A DNA stretch of 64,000 nt from Paenibacillus sp. FSL H7-0326 (GTDB lineage: Bacteria > Bacillota > Bacilli > Paenibacillales > Paenibacillaceae), in the NCBI RefSeq assembly GCF_001955535.1, contig NZ_MPVN01000003.1, positions 310,001 to 374,000 on the forward strand, given 5' to 3'. The notes under the pieces are model-generated. The model saw only the letters and a program-made list of their open reading frames with translations. It had not been told where the DNA came from and did not search any database. A program made the translations under genes and the position numbers. The stretch's first letter is position 1. Each line of letters starts with the position of its first letter. Shown here in pieces: positions 42,646 through 52,112 of this stretch.

Positions 42646-44901
42646 ATGGCAGAATGGAATCAAGAGTACATTGTACTCTCCGGGGCAAGGGAGAATAATT
42701 TGAATGATGTGTCCCTGCGCATCCCGAAGCGAAAGATTACCATCTTCACCGGCGTGTCGGGATCGGGCAAGTCATCTATTGTATTTGATACAATCGCCGC
42801 AGAATCTACTCGCTTGCTGAATGAAAATTTCAGTATGTTTGTACGCAATTTTCTCCCGCGTGTGCCGCAGCCGGATACGGATTCGATTGAGAATCTAAGC
42901 ATGGCCGTTATTGTGGATCAGAAACGACTGGGGGGAGGGTCGCATTCCACGATGGGTACAATTACCGATATTTCTCCGATCCTGCGCCTTCTGTTCTCTC
43001 GAGTCGGTCAGCCGCATGTTGGGGCAGCGCATATGTTCTCTTTTAACGATCCGCAAGGGATGTGTCCGGAGTGCAGTGGCTTGGGACGGAAGCTGGGTGT
43101 TAACATGAATAAGGCCATCGACATGTCCAAGTCCCTCTCGGAAGGAGCTATTATGCTGCCTGACTATTCGGTGAACGGCTGGGAATGGAACATGCTGATG
43201 CAGTCTGGAGACTATGATCCAGATAAGAAGCTGAGTGATTATTCGGAGGAAGAGCTGGATCATCTGCTCTATTCCAAAGCACGGAAAGTGAAGATGGATT
43301 TTGCCGGAAAGCCAACAAATGTGACGGTAGAAGGTGTCATTGAGAAGTTTACCAACAAATACATCAAGCAGGATGTAAAGACCAAATCCGAACGGACACA
43401 AAAAACAGTCGCACCCTATATCTCTGAAGGCCCTTGCTCGAGTTGTCATGGTGCGAGACTCAGTCAAGCCACTTTAAGCTGCAAAATTAATGGGCTTAAC
43501 ATTGCGGATCTGTCCTCTATGGAAGTGGGAGAGCTGCTTAATGTGATTCAAAATATTGACGAGCCGATTGCAGCTCCCATTGTTAAATCGCTGACAGAGC
43601 GGCTTCAGCATCTTGTCGATATTGGACTCGACTATTTGACACTGGATCGTGAAACAGATACCTTGTCCGGTGGTGAGTCTCAGCGGGTCAAGATGGTCAA
43701 GCATTTAAGCGGGAGTCTGGTTGACGTAACTTATATTTTTGATGAGCCCAGTGTGGGTCTTCATCCAAGGGACGTGCATAGACTGAATGAATTACTGCAG
43801 AAGCTGCGCGATAAGGGCAATACGGTGATCGTAGTTGAACATGATCCTGATGTCATCAAGGTCGCGGATCATATTGTGGATGTAGGTCCTTATGCCGGAA
43901 GTCGCGGCGGGAATATCGTATATGAAGGCAGCTACCAAGGTCTGCTTGAGTCGAATACGCTCACGGGCAACCATATGAAGCTTCCGCTTCAATTGAAGCA
44001 GGAATCGAGACGCCCCTCAGGACATCTCTCGATCAAGGATGCATCGCTGCATAATTTGAAGAACGTGAGTGTTGATATTCCAGCAGGCATTCTGACCGTT
44101 GTTACAGGAGTTGCTGGTTCGGGCAAAAGTACGCTGATTAACGATATATTTCTCAGCGAGCACCCTGATGCAATCGTGATCGATCAATCCGCAGTTGGTG
44201 TCTCAACACGTTCAAATCCGGCTACCTACACGGGGATTATGGATGATGTGCGCAAAGCGTTTGCTTCCGCAAACAAAGTAAACCAAGGCTTATTCAGCTT
44301 TAACTCCAAAGGGGCTTGTGAGAATTGCCAGGGGCTGGGGGTTGTATATACGGACCTTGCATTCCTTGACAGTGTGAAGCTGCCGTGTGATGTGTGTGGA
44401 GGCAAACGCTTTAAGGAAGAGGTGCTGGAGTACAAGCTGAACGGCAAATCGATTGCCGATGTACTGGCAATGACGGTAGAGCAGGCCCTGGAATTCTTTG
44501 AGCTTAAGGAAGTCGTCCGTAAGCTGCAGGCGATGAGTGATGTAGGACTAAACTACGTTACACTGGGACAACCCCTCAGCACATTGTCTGGCGGAGAATG
44601 TCAGCGTATCAAGCTGGCAAGCGAGCTGCACAAGAAGGGCAGCATCTACGTTATGGACGAGCCGACAACGGGTCTCCATATGTCCGATATTGGCCACCTG
44701 CTAGCGATCATGAACCGACTCGTAGATGCTGGCAATACGGTCATTGTCATTGAGCATAACCTTGAAGTAATCAGTCAAGCGGATTGGATTATTGATCTGG
44801 GGCCTGATGGAGGAAGCAAGGGCGGTCAAATCGTGTATGAAGGTCCCCCAGCACAGATTCTTCATGCGGAATCGTCGATTACCGGACGGTACCTAAGGTA
44901 A
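42646..44901 (+). CDS. UvrA-like ABC ATPase (UvrA2 type)
   Basis: A 751-residue UvrA homologue, about 200 residues shorter than repair UvrA. It has two ABC domains: Walker A GVSGSGKSSIVFD near residue 35 and GVAGSGKSTLIND near residue 490; signatures LSGGESQRVKM and LSGGECQRIKL; Walker B IFDEPSVGLHP and VMDEPTTGLHM; and zinc-finger Cys pairs (CPECSGLG, CSSCHGARL, CENCQGLG, CDVCGGKRF). The UvrB-binding region appears absent. UvrA2-type proteins occur in stress tolerance and antibiotic self-resistance. AAAGGAG precedes the ATG. Confidence 0.9.
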   Translation: MAEWNQEYIVLSGARENNLNDVSLRIPKRKITIFTGVSGSGKSSIVFDTIAAESTRLLNENFSMFVRNFLPRVPQPDTDSIENLSMAVIVDQKRLGGGSHSTMGTITDISPILRLLFSRVGQPHVGAAHMFSFNDPQGMCPECSGLGRKLGVNMNKAIDMSKSLSEGAIMLPDYSVNGWEWNMLMQSGDYDPDKKLSDYSEEELDHLLYSKARKVKMDFAGKPTNVTVEGVIEKFTNKYIKQDVKTKSERTQKTVAPYISEGPCSSCHGARLSQATLSCKINGLNIADLSSMEVGELLNVIQNIDEPIAAPIVKSLTERLQHLVDIGLDYLTLDRETDTLSGGESQRVKMVKHLSGSLVDVTYIFDEPSVGLHPRDVHRLNELLQKLRDKGNTVIVVEHDPDVIKVADHIVDVGPYAGSRGGNIVYEGSYQGLLESNTLTGNHMKLPLQLKQESRRPSGHLSIKDASLHNLKNVSVDIPAGILTVVTGVAGSGKSTLINDIFLSEHPDAIVIDQSAVGVSTRSNPATYTGIMDDVRKAFASANKVNQGLFSFNSKGACENCQGLGVVYTDLAFLDSVKLPCDVCGGKRFKEEVLEYKLNGKSIADVLAMTVEQALEFFELKEVVRKLQAMSDVGLNYVTLGQPLSTLSGGECQRIKLASELHKKGSIYVMDEPTTGLHMSDIGHLLAIMNRLVDAGNTVIVIEHNLEVISQADWIIDLGPDGGSKGGQIVYEGPPAQILHAESSITGRYLR

Positions 44902-44974
44902 AGGTGGTACTTTCTTCGATTATTGAACGATGTATGTTAGAATAACAGCTTAACTTACTTCTGGAGGATATAGA

Positions 44975-45283
44975 ATGAATCAACGATTTCGAATTACAAG
45001 ATCGATGCAAGATGCTGCGGAAGCTCTTGAAATTTCATTAGATGAGTGCAAAGCCTATTTTGCAGAGAAGGATGATTTTACTTATGAGACTGTACTGACT
45101 GTCAAAGGTCCGGAGAGCACGATGTCAATTAAGGGTGATTTCTTCATGTGGGAGCTGGGAGAGATGCGGATTCCGTTCCGGCATTATAATGGGGATATTT
45201 ATGTAGCCATTTCTCAAGAAGAGGTTGTACCTAAGATGATGGAAGTCGCGTCAGATCTACGTGCAGACATTGTGGAAGGTTAA
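44975..45283 (+). CDS. Hypothetical protein (102 aa)
   Basis: A 102-residue soluble protein, well translated (GGAGG 7-8 bases before ATG). The N terminus looks like a small helical or HTH-like segment (MQDAAEALEISLDECKAYF), followed by a beta-rich part (YETVLTVKGPESTMSIKG, RHYNGDIYVAIS) and a C-terminal helix. Not recognised. A terminator follows. It lies 73 bases after uvrA2 and might be cotranscribed. Confidence 0.68.
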   Translation: MNQRFRITRSMQDAAEALEISLDECKAYFAEKDDFTYETVLTVKGPESTMSIKGDFFMWELGEMRIPFRHYNGDIYVAISQEEVVPKMMEVASDLRADIVEG

Positions 45284-45333
45284 TGAAGTTCACATCAGGG
45301 GTTAATGAGTAAATAATAAATACTTTGAATCAG

Positions 45334-45356
45334 AGCCACCTAACAGGGTGGCTTTA
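45334..45356 (+). terminator. Intrinsic terminator
   Basis: Stem AGCCACC/GGTGGCT (6-base loop) with a TTATGTTTT tail after the 102-residue gene. Confidence 0.72.
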
Positions 45357-45407
45357 TGTTTTATAAAGGGAGCGTGTTAGACACAGCAGAAGCTGGAGTA
45401 TACAAAA

Positions 45408-45438
45408 AAACAGACCCGACTGGCTGCCGAGTCTGTTT
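45408..45438 (-). repeat. Inverted repeat with leftward T-run
   Basis: AAACAGAC...GTCTGTTT with one internal mismatch; read leftwards it is followed by TTTTTTT like a terminator, yet no leftward gene ends here. It may block antisense reading or be part of the helD control region. Confidence 0.45.
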
Positions 45439-45454
45439 ATAAATAAAAAATGAT

Positions 45455-45569
45455 TTGCACACAAAAAAGCAATGTGATACTATGTTGAAACGAATGTCTC
45501 AATACATTGTCACAAGGCATAATGAACCTATTTTTTATCTCATACTATTATCTTATCATATGCCTTGTG
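45455..45569 (+). promoter_or_regulatory. helD promoter and hairpin leader
   Basis: Promoter TTGCAC (45455-45460), 17 bases, TACTAT (45478-45483). The roughly 120-base leader holds a long inverted repeat, CACAAGGCATAATG (45511-45524) against CATATGCCTTGTG (about 45557-45569), enclosing a T-rich loop. This could be a regulated leader; no T-run follows the stem. Confidence 0.55.
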
Positions 45570-45607
45570 GATTGTCAAATCTCGAATGAAGGGCGGATCT
45601 GCAAGTG

Positions 45608-48031
45608 ATGAATACTAAAGAATGGAACCTAGAGCAGGAACGGTTAAATCAGGTTGTACGGGAGCTGGAAGCGAGAATCATTGAATTGGAACCGGAGGTT
45701 ACTGGGCTGCATGATCAGGTAACAGGTATTCGCCGTCGTTTCTGGGAAGAAGTGACCGTCAACACCAATACGCATGAGGACTTTGAAGAAACGTTTTACA
45801 GCATAAGGCAGCAGGAGGCGCTATTGTCAGAGCGGGAGAGAAGCCACAAGCTTCGCTTGCAGCAGTTGAGGAATATGAAGCGATTACTGAAATCGCCTTA
45901 TTTCGGCAGGATTGATTTCAAGGAAAAAGGGATGAGCGTCACGGAGAAGGTTTATATTGGCGTTTCTTCCTTTGTAGATTCGGAAGGGATGGATTTCTTG
46001 GTTTATGACTGGCGCACGCCCATAGCAAGCATGTATTACGATTATGAGCCTGGAGCGGCCAGCTATGATACACCCAGCGGACAGATCGCGGGTATGATGA
46101 CGCTTAAGAGACAGTATCAAATTCGGCAAGGTGAGCTGTGCAATGTGTTTGACACAAGTCTGACGATCGGGGACGAACTATTACAACAGGTGCTTGGTCA
46201 AGGTGCAGACCATCAGATGAGGAGTATAGTAGCCACAATACAGAAGGAACAGAACGCAATTATTCGTAACGATACCAGTCGAATGCTGATCGTTCAGGGT
46301 GCAGCAGGCAGCGGCAAAACTTCAGCAGCGCTTCAGCGGGTTGCATATCTTCTCTACAAGCATCGGGAGAGATTAAACGCAGATCAAGTCGTTCTATTTT
46401 CGCCCAATCCGATGTTCAACAGCTACGTGTCGACTGTACTGCCTGAGCTCGGCGAAGAGAATATGCAGCAGGTGACCTTTCAGGAATATCTTGATTATTC
46501 GCTCAGCGACACATTTCATCTCGAGGATCCGTTCGATCAAATGGAATATGTATTGACAGCACAACGATCTCATGAAGAAGAGTACGCAGCAAGGTTAAGC
46601 GGTATAAAATACAAAGCTTCCGAGGGATTTCTAAATGTGATACAAAATTATGCAAATTGGCTTACGCACGAAGGGATGCAATTTAGAGCCATTCGGTTTC
46701 GTGGACGTGATCTAATCTCAGCAGAGCAAATAGAATCTAAATTCTACAGCTATGATGCTTCCATTCGACTTGCCAATCGGATTGCTCTGTTGAAGGAGTG
46801 GCTGCTAAGTGAACTTCGTATTCTTGAGAAAAAAGAGCTGGAAGCTTCTTGGGTACGAGATGAGCTTGATTATCTTGATCAGGATGCATATGCCGAAGTA
46901 TATCGTGAATTGCATAACGAGAGGGCGGTCTTTGACTTTGCCGAACAATATGAAGAGGTCAGAGAGAGATTAAATAACCGGCGCAGGGCGGATGAAGGGG
47001 ATTTTGATTTCGCCGATCGAGAGGAAGAGCTGCTGCGAGTAATGGTTGTGAAAGAGAACTTCTCACCTGTAAAACAAAGTGTAAAGCGGTTGTCATTCAT
47101 TGATCTAGCTCAGATATATTCGAATTTATTTGAGGAAGAGCGTGTGTTTGGGCAGATGGGAGATCAAGCAGATATGCCGTCATTATGGCCGCAGATTTGT
47201 CAGCAGACGAGGGATAAGCTCGGGCAGCTTGAATTATTTTACGAAGATGCTACACCCTATTTGTTTTTAAAAGAGCTCATTGAAGGCGTGCGGACAAATA
47301 CCCAGGTGCGGCATGTGTTCGTTGACGAAGGACAGGATTATTCGATGTTCCAATATGAGTACCTCAAAAAAATGTTTCCTCGTGCTCGAATGACGATTTT
47401 GGGTGATTTCAGCCAGGCCATCTACACGCAGGCAACGGAGCTGCATGGTGTGGACTCCCCCCTCATTCGGCTATATGGTGAAGCAGACACAAGTGTATTT
47501 CACCTGGTTCGGAGTTATCGTTCGACGAGAGAAATTGTTGAATTTACCAAAGCGTTGCTGCCCGAAGCCAAAGAGGTCATCCCTTTTGATCGCAGTGGCA
47601 GGAAGCCTGACCTATATAGAGTTGAAAATGGAGAGAATCGGATCATTCGTATTGCTGAGCACCTCACTTCTCTTAGGGAAGAAGGACTCACCTCGATTGG
47701 TATCATTACAAAGACGGCAGCCGAGAGTAAAGAGGCATATGAGCTGCTAACTGCAAGTGGCTGCCAAGATGTGAAGCTGGTAACGAAGGGTACGCTCACC
47801 TTTGAAGCGGGTGTGTCGATCATCCCTGTCTACTTGGCAAAGGGTGTGGAATTCGATGCTGTCCTTATCTATGATGCGTCTGCTGATAGTTATCAACAGG
47901 AGAGTGAGCGTAAGTTATTTTATACAGCCTGTACACGTGCGATGCATCGGCTGCTGCTCTATTCAACAGGAGAATGGACACCATTCGTCCAATCACTGAA
48001 TGCAGATTTGTTTGTGGTGACCCAGTCATAA
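45608..48031 (+). CDS. helD: RNA polymerase recycling factor HelD
   Basis: A 807-residue UvrD-like ATPase that binds RNA polymerase and removes stalled complexes or bound DNA. N-terminal coiled coil (about residues 5-95) inserts in the polymerase channel; Walker A in VQGAAGSGKTSAALQRV (about residue 235), a large insert, then FVDEGQDYSMFQYEYLK (Walker B), ILGDFSQAIY, RSYRSTREIVEF and C-terminal YDASADSYQQESERKLFYTACTRAM. Close to B. subtilis HelD in design. The GTG at 45605 is an alternative start. The actinobacterial relative HelR protects from rifampicin; here the leader hairpin suggests regulation. Confidence 0.92.
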   Translation: MNTKEWNLEQERLNQVVRELEARIIELEPEVTGLHDQVTGIRRRFWEEVTVNTNTHEDFEETFYSIRQQEALLSERERSHKLRLQQLRNMKRLLKSPYFGRIDFKEKGMSVTEKVYIGVSSFVDSEGMDFLVYDWRTPIASMYYDYEPGAASYDTPSGQIAGMMTLKRQYQIRQGELCNVFDTSLTIGDELLQQVLGQGADHQMRSIVATIQKEQNAIIRNDTSRMLIVQGAAGSGKTSAALQRVAYLLYKHRERLNADQVVLFSPNPMFNSYVSTVLPELGEENMQQVTFQEYLDYSLSDTFHLEDPFDQMEYVLTAQRSHEEEYAARLSGIKYKASEGFLNVIQNYANWLTHEGMQFRAIRFRGRDLISAEQIESKFYSYDASIRLANRIALLKEWLLSELRILEKKELEASWVRDELDYLDQDAYAEVYRELHNERAVFDFAEQYEEVRERLNNRRRADEGDFDFADREEELLRVMVVKENFSPVKQSVKRLSFIDLAQIYSNLFEEERVFGQMGDQADMPSLWPQICQQTRDKLGQLELFYEDATPYLFLKELIEGVRTNTQVRHVFVDEGQDYSMFQYEYLKKMFPRARMTILGDFSQAIYTQATELHGVDSPLIRLYGEADTSVFHLVRSYRSTREIVEFTKALLPEAKEVIPFDRSGRKPDLYRVENGENRIIRIAEHLTSLREEGLTSIGIITKTAAESKEAYELLTASGCQDVKLVTKGTLTFEAGVSIIPVYLAKGVEFDAVLIYDASADSYQQESERKLFYTACTRAMHRLLLYSTGEWTPFVQSLNADLFVVTQS

Positions 48032-48176
48032 CGAGTGCTGTTCGTAGCTGCTTTGAGCCATCCCAAAAGATGACTTAGCCTTAAAAAATGACCACTTACC
48101 GTAGAACGGCATCTATTTTCCAATTTACGGATTAGATTATGTATATAAATACATGAATCGAAAGGTGGTTCACACG

Positions 48177-49361
48177 TTGAGAATTGTCATTAGCATTTTG
48201 GCAGGAATCGTCATTATTGCTGTATTAGGATGGGTCATATTAGCTGTGATGAATAGGCCGTTGTCAGAGGAAGAAGCCAGTGAACAGATCCGCAGCCATT
48301 TATCCAAAATCGTCAATAACAACCGTGACTTATCGAGTGTCTTACTAACGATTTACTCCAACCAAACGGGATACCATGGACAATTTGCGGTAGGAACAAT
48401 AAACCGTTCTTCACAAAAACCTGTTCATGCTGACAGTCCGTATCATTCTGCCAGTATCGGTAAAACGATGTGCGCTGCTGTCTTTGGTTTACTGGTGGAT
48501 GAAGGCAAGCTTGAATATGAAGATAAGATCAATAATTGGCTCGATCAGGATATACTTGAGAGATTATTTGTGATAGACGGCATAGATTATAGTGATCAAG
48601 TAACGATTAGACATCTCTTGAACCATACTTCAGGAGCTGCAGATTACTTTGAGGGTCCCGTACTGCACGGGGAACCGATGCTGACAAGAATCTCATCAGA
48701 TCCAGATCTTGCCTTCACTCCCCAGGAACTCATCTCATTCACAAGAGATTATCAAGAACCCGTGGGAATTCCGGGTCAACAATTTTATTATTCGGATACG
48801 GGCTATATTTTGCTTGGACTTATCCTGGAAGCGGTGGAAGGTCGGCCTTACTCGACAATTTTAGAAGAAAAAGTATTTAAACCATTAGGCATGGATCATA
48901 GTTATTTGTTCACTAAGGATCGACCGGCGGCGGCTGAATTACTTGGAATCTACATCAATGATATTGACTTTAGCAGAAGAGATGCATTATCGGTTGACTG
49001 GGCAGGCGGAGGAGTGGTCACGACGATGAATGACTTATTAAAGTTCATGCGAGCACTGGAGGATGGAGAATGGTTGTCTGATGAGGTATACCGTCAGATG
49101 ACGAGCTTTGATCAGCAATATGAAAAAGGGATTCATTACAGCATGGGCATGATGTTATTTGATTTTAGTGAGCTGTCATTTCTGCTGGGCTCAATGACCG
49201 ATCTGTATGGCGGTGTCGGCGCTACTGGGACTTATATGCTCTATGATAAACAAAAGGATACGTATTTTATTGCGAATTTCGGTTCTCTGGAATACAAGAA
49301 AAAAGGGATTGAGGAGTTAATAAAAATCAGGATGATCTATGATAGGATGGTTGTAGAATAA
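48177..49361 (+). CDS. Membrane-anchored serine hydrolase (beta-lactamase/PBP4* family)
   Basis: A 394-residue protein from the TTG at 48177, eight bases after AAAGGTGG; the ATG at 48153 has no site. One N-terminal membrane segment (about residues 3-22) then an extracellular penicillin-binding fold: SASIGKTM (SxxK nucleophile), YYSDTGY (YxN position, Asn replaced by Asp), and GGVGATGTYM in the KTG/HxG position. Such proteins act on D-Ala peptides or esters. It is 33 bases before a LytTR regulator, with which it may form an operon. Confidence 0.85.
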   Translation: MRIVISILAGIVIIAVLGWVILAVMNRPLSEEEASEQIRSHLSKIVNNNRDLSSVLLTIYSNQTGYHGQFAVGTINRSSQKPVHADSPYHSASIGKTMCAAVFGLLVDEGKLEYEDKINNWLDQDILERLFVIDGIDYSDQVTIRHLLNHTSGAADYFEGPVLHGEPMLTRISSDPDLAFTPQELISFTRDYQEPVGIPGQQFYYSDTGYILLGLILEAVEGRPYSTILEEKVFKPLGMDHSYLFTKDRPAAAELLGIYINDIDFSRRDALSVDWAGGGVVTTMNDLLKFMRALEDGEWLSDEVYRQMTSFDQQYEKGIHYSMGMMLFDFSELSFLLGSMTDLYGGVGATGTYMLYDKQKDTYFIANFGSLEYKKKGIEELIKIRMIYDRMVVE

Positions 49362-49394
49362 CGAATTTTGTATGCTGTCAATAGGAGACTTCGG

Positions 49395-49934
49395 ATGGTT
49401 CAATTGATATGTTCAGATAAGGTTCGGGATAAATTAAGGCAAGAATTGATCAAGTATCAGATAGAAGTCTCGCAGGACAGCAGTATTGCACTCGTAGAAC
49501 GAGGTCATGATCTGCCCAAGGAGAAGCTCAGTATTGTTTTTGATGCACTGGATTATATGGATGTAATTAAGCTGCTCGTGTCCGGTATTCGTGATGATCA
49601 TCAGATCAGGAATACACTAACCGGATTTCTGGATAATAAATTTGCAGTCATCGATCCAACAGATGTCTTATATCTAGAAGCGGGATCGGAGGGGATTATG
49701 GCCTATACGGTCAAAAATCAATATAGTATCAAAGAGACGCTGCAGTATTACGAGAACCTGTGGGCAGCAAAAGGATTTGTCCGGATCAATAAATCCCAGC
49801 TTGTGAATCTGCTGCATGTCAAAGAGATTATTCCTTGGTTTAACTCCAGATATGTCATTCGTATGGACAACAACACAGAACTAGAAGTATCTAAGATGTT
49901 CTCGAAGAAGCTTAGGAACACACTTAAAATATAG
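49395..49934 (+). CDS. LytTR-domain transcriptional regulator
   Basis: A 179-residue protein without receiver domain, starting at the ATG at 49395 seven bases after AGGAG. Its C-terminal LytTR DNA-binding domain (about residues 85-179) has VLYLEAGSEGIMAYTVKN, the typical RINKSQLVNLLHVKEIIPWFNSRY and LEVSKMFSKKLRN. Small LytTR proteins often pair with a DUF3021 membrane protein that controls them, and that gene follows 10 bases later. Confidence 0.9.
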   Translation: MVQLICSDKVRDKLRQELIKYQIEVSQDSSIALVERGHDLPKEKLSIVFDALDYMDVIKLLVSGIRDDHQIRNTLTGFLDNKFAVIDPTDVLYLEAGSEGIMAYTVKNQYSIKETLQYYENLWAAKGFVRINKSQLVNLLHVKEIIPWFNSRYVIRMDNNTELEVSKMFSKKLRNTLKI

Positions 49935-49944
49935 GAGAATCACG

Positions 49945-50382
49945 ATGGAAAAGATTCATTATGCAAACATTATAAAGTCATTTTTTCTGGGCCTCTTCAT
50001 GGGTGTGATTCTCCAGTTTCTAGACACATCAGATACAGCGTTCACCTATAGAGCAATGGTTGTACTGGCCAGCGGAAGTATAGGGCTCATCATTGGGTTC
50101 CTTACGGAATGGGTCACAGCTCTTCTTCCGATTAACATTGCAAATCCTCGAACCTACTTTTTCATTAACAATTTGATTGCCCTGCTGGTGACGGCATGCA
50201 TAATGATTACTTTTTATATGTTAAGCAGAGGCGAAATAGAGAACAGAGGAGAATTCACCACGTCCCTGCTGATAGTGCTTGCCATCATTTGTATTGCGAA
50301 TGTATTGGATTATGTAATGTACCGACGAGCGCAGAAAAGGTTGGAGAGGTTTAAGAATGTAGTTAAGAGGAATAACCTGTAG
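49945..50382 (+). CDS. DUF3021-family membrane protein
   Basis: A 145-residue protein with four predicted membrane helices and a basic C-terminal tail (YRRAQKRLERFKNVVKR). This size and pattern next to a LytTR gene fit DUF3021, a partner that probably holds LytTR regulators inactive at the membrane (by analogy with known LytTR regulatory systems). The family assignment relies on context and layout. Confidence 0.78.
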   Translation: MEKIHYANIIKSFFLGLFMGVILQFLDTSDTAFTYRAMVVLASGSIGLIIGFLTEWVTALLPINIANPRTYFFINNLIALLVTACIMITFYMLSRGEIENRGEFTTSLLIVLAIICIANVLDYVMYRRAQKRLERFKNVVKRNNL

Positions 50383-50475
50383 CTGAGAAGCGTTATGTCA
50401 TAAATAGGGCATGGATCGACAGCCCACTTCACTAAAGGATATCTAGTGGTTTGTTTTTGTATTGAGCATTACAAC

Positions 50476-50503
50476 AAAACAGCAGCTTTTGGCTGCTGTT
50501 TTT
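50476..50503. terminator. Bidirectional intrinsic terminator
   Basis: Stem AACAGCAGC/GCTGCTGTT with T-runs suited to both the LytTR operon and the facing permease gene. Confidence 0.86.
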
Positions 50504-50524
50504 ACTTTATATCAGGAATACAAC

Positions 50525-51856
50525 CTATACTGCCTTTTCAATCTCGCCTAAGACCACGCCTTCTTTTACCGATCTCGCTCTGTTAATGGTATACAATATG
50601 AGTCCAAGTATGATCCAGCCAGATCCGAGCAGAAGAGAAGAAAGCTCAAGCAAGGTGATCAGATAGAATACAAATCCAGCACCAATAAGCGGGAATGCAA
50701 GGCGGAATACGAGGTCTTTAGATTCTCGCTGCTTATTCCGGATTATGTAATGGAATATGACAGATAAGTTTACGAACAGGAAGGCGGTTAGTGCTCCGAA
50801 GCTGACAAACATGATGGCAGTTTCAAGACTGATAAATATAGCGAACAAGGAAATGATGCTGACGAGTACGATGTTAAACACCGGAGTCCGGAATTTGGGA
50901 TGAATGGAGCTGAATTTGCTTGGAAGCAGGGAGGATCTGCCCATGACCAAGAGAAGGCGTGACACCGTAGTCATGGAGGCCATTCCTTGCGCAAGTATGG
51001 AGAAGATAATAACAAAAGTGAAAATTGATGCAAGTAAACCCCCGCCAATCATCTGCATGAGTTCGAATCCGGCAGCGTCGATATGACTAAATGTGAGGGA
51101 GGGATATAGCTGCTGAATGAGGTATGCTGTCACAAAATACATGATTCCTGCAGCGATCACAATAATCATGATGGCACGAGGAATGGTCTTCTTGGGGTCT
51201 TTGGTTTCTTCCGCCATTGTTGTAATCGAATCGAAGCCAAGAAATGAAAAGCAGACAAGGGAAGCACCGGCCAAAATAGAGGAGAAAGAAACTCCCGTCG
51301 TGCTGCTCAGTGGATTCAATCCGGCAGTAAATCCTTCAGTTACTGCTTTGTAGGCAAGAAATGCGCAGAAGCTGGCGATAAACAAAATTTGCATCATTAC
51401 AAAAATCTTGTTTATGTTGGCAGAGGTCTTTATCCCGATTATATTAATGGTCATGACGACAAGCGTCAGCAGGATGATCCATACATAAGAGGGTACAGTC
51501 GGGAACTGGGCATGTAGATTAATGCCAAACATCAGAACCGCGACAATACAGGAGAACAAGTAATCCAGCAATATGACCCAGCCGACGATGAAGCCCATAA
51601 AAGGGTTCATTGCTTTACTTACATAGGTATAGGCAGAACCGGATACAGGAAATGCCCTTGCCATCTGACCATAGCTTGCTGCGGTAAATAAAATCGCTGC
51701 AAAGGCCAGAACATAGGCTGCCAGCAGCATCCCTCCTGAACCTTCATGAAGCACGCCGAAGCTTGTGAAGAAAATCATGGGGGACATCCAGGCAAGTCCC
51801 ATGGTCACAACATGAGTGAGTGATAGGTCTCTTTTTAGTGTTATGGTTTGTGACAT
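50525..51856 (-). CDS. APC-family permease (PuuP/YveA-like)
   Basis: A 443-residue membrane protein with about 12 helices. I use the second ATG (51856), six bases after GGAGGAGG. APC motifs: VTMGLAWMSPMIFFTSFG (helix 1 region), SYGQMARAFPVSGSAYTYVSKAMNPFMGF, and ASLVCFSFLGFDSITTMAEETKDPKKTIPRA in helix 6-7. It belongs to the polyamine/amino-acid branch. It diverges from the guanidine operon; transport of guanidine, a guanidino compound or an unrelated amino acid are all possible. It has no riboswitch. Confidence 0.88.
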   Translation of the reverse strand: MSQTITLKRDLSLTHVVTMGLAWMSPMIFFTSFGVLHEGSGGMLLAAYVLAFAAILFTAASYGQMARAFPVSGSAYTYVSKAMNPFMGFIVGWVILLDYLFSCIVAVLMFGINLHAQFPTVPSYVWIILLTLVVMTINIIGIKTSANINKIFVMMQILFIASFCAFLAYKAVTEGFTAGLNPLSSTTGVSFSSILAGASLVCFSFLGFDSITTMAEETKDPKKTIPRAIMIIVIAAGIMYFVTAYLIQQLYPSLTFSHIDAAGFELMQMIGGGLLASIFTFVIIFSILAQGMASMTTVSRLLLVMGRSSLLPSKFSSIHPKFRTPVFNIVLVSIISLFAIFISLETAIMFVSFGALTAFLFVNLSVIFHYIIRNKQRESKDLVFRLAFPLIGAGFVFYLITLLELSSLLLGSGWIILGLILYTINRARSVKEGVVLGEIEKAV

Positions 51857-52059
51857 ATACATCCTCCTCCAATAGCTTATTTATCCGCAAATTCTCGCAT
51901 GTCATTTCTCCTCACATTGTTTCAGGGTTTTTTTCAAAAATCAAGCATTATTTTTGATGATAATAGAATCATATGTTCTGATTTAGTGGAAAACACAAGA
52001 ATAATAGTACTTTAATGCAAATAAATTTGAGGTATTTCTTTATTTTCCGGAAATATATA

Positions 52060-52088
52060 TTGCATTATCGGATATTTAGAGTTAGTAT
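52060..52088 (+). promoter_or_regulatory. Promoter of the guanidine catabolic operon
   Basis: TTGCAT (52060-52065), 17-base spacer, TAGTAT (52083-52088), placing the start about 25 bases before the riboswitch aptamer. Confidence 0.65.
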
Positions 52089-52112
52089 TTATGACATCAA
52101 CAATTACATACC

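Noticed and set aside
45408-45438. Terminator for a leftward gene
   Set aside because: The T-run lies on the leftward side, but no leftward gene ends there, so it is listed only as a repeat.
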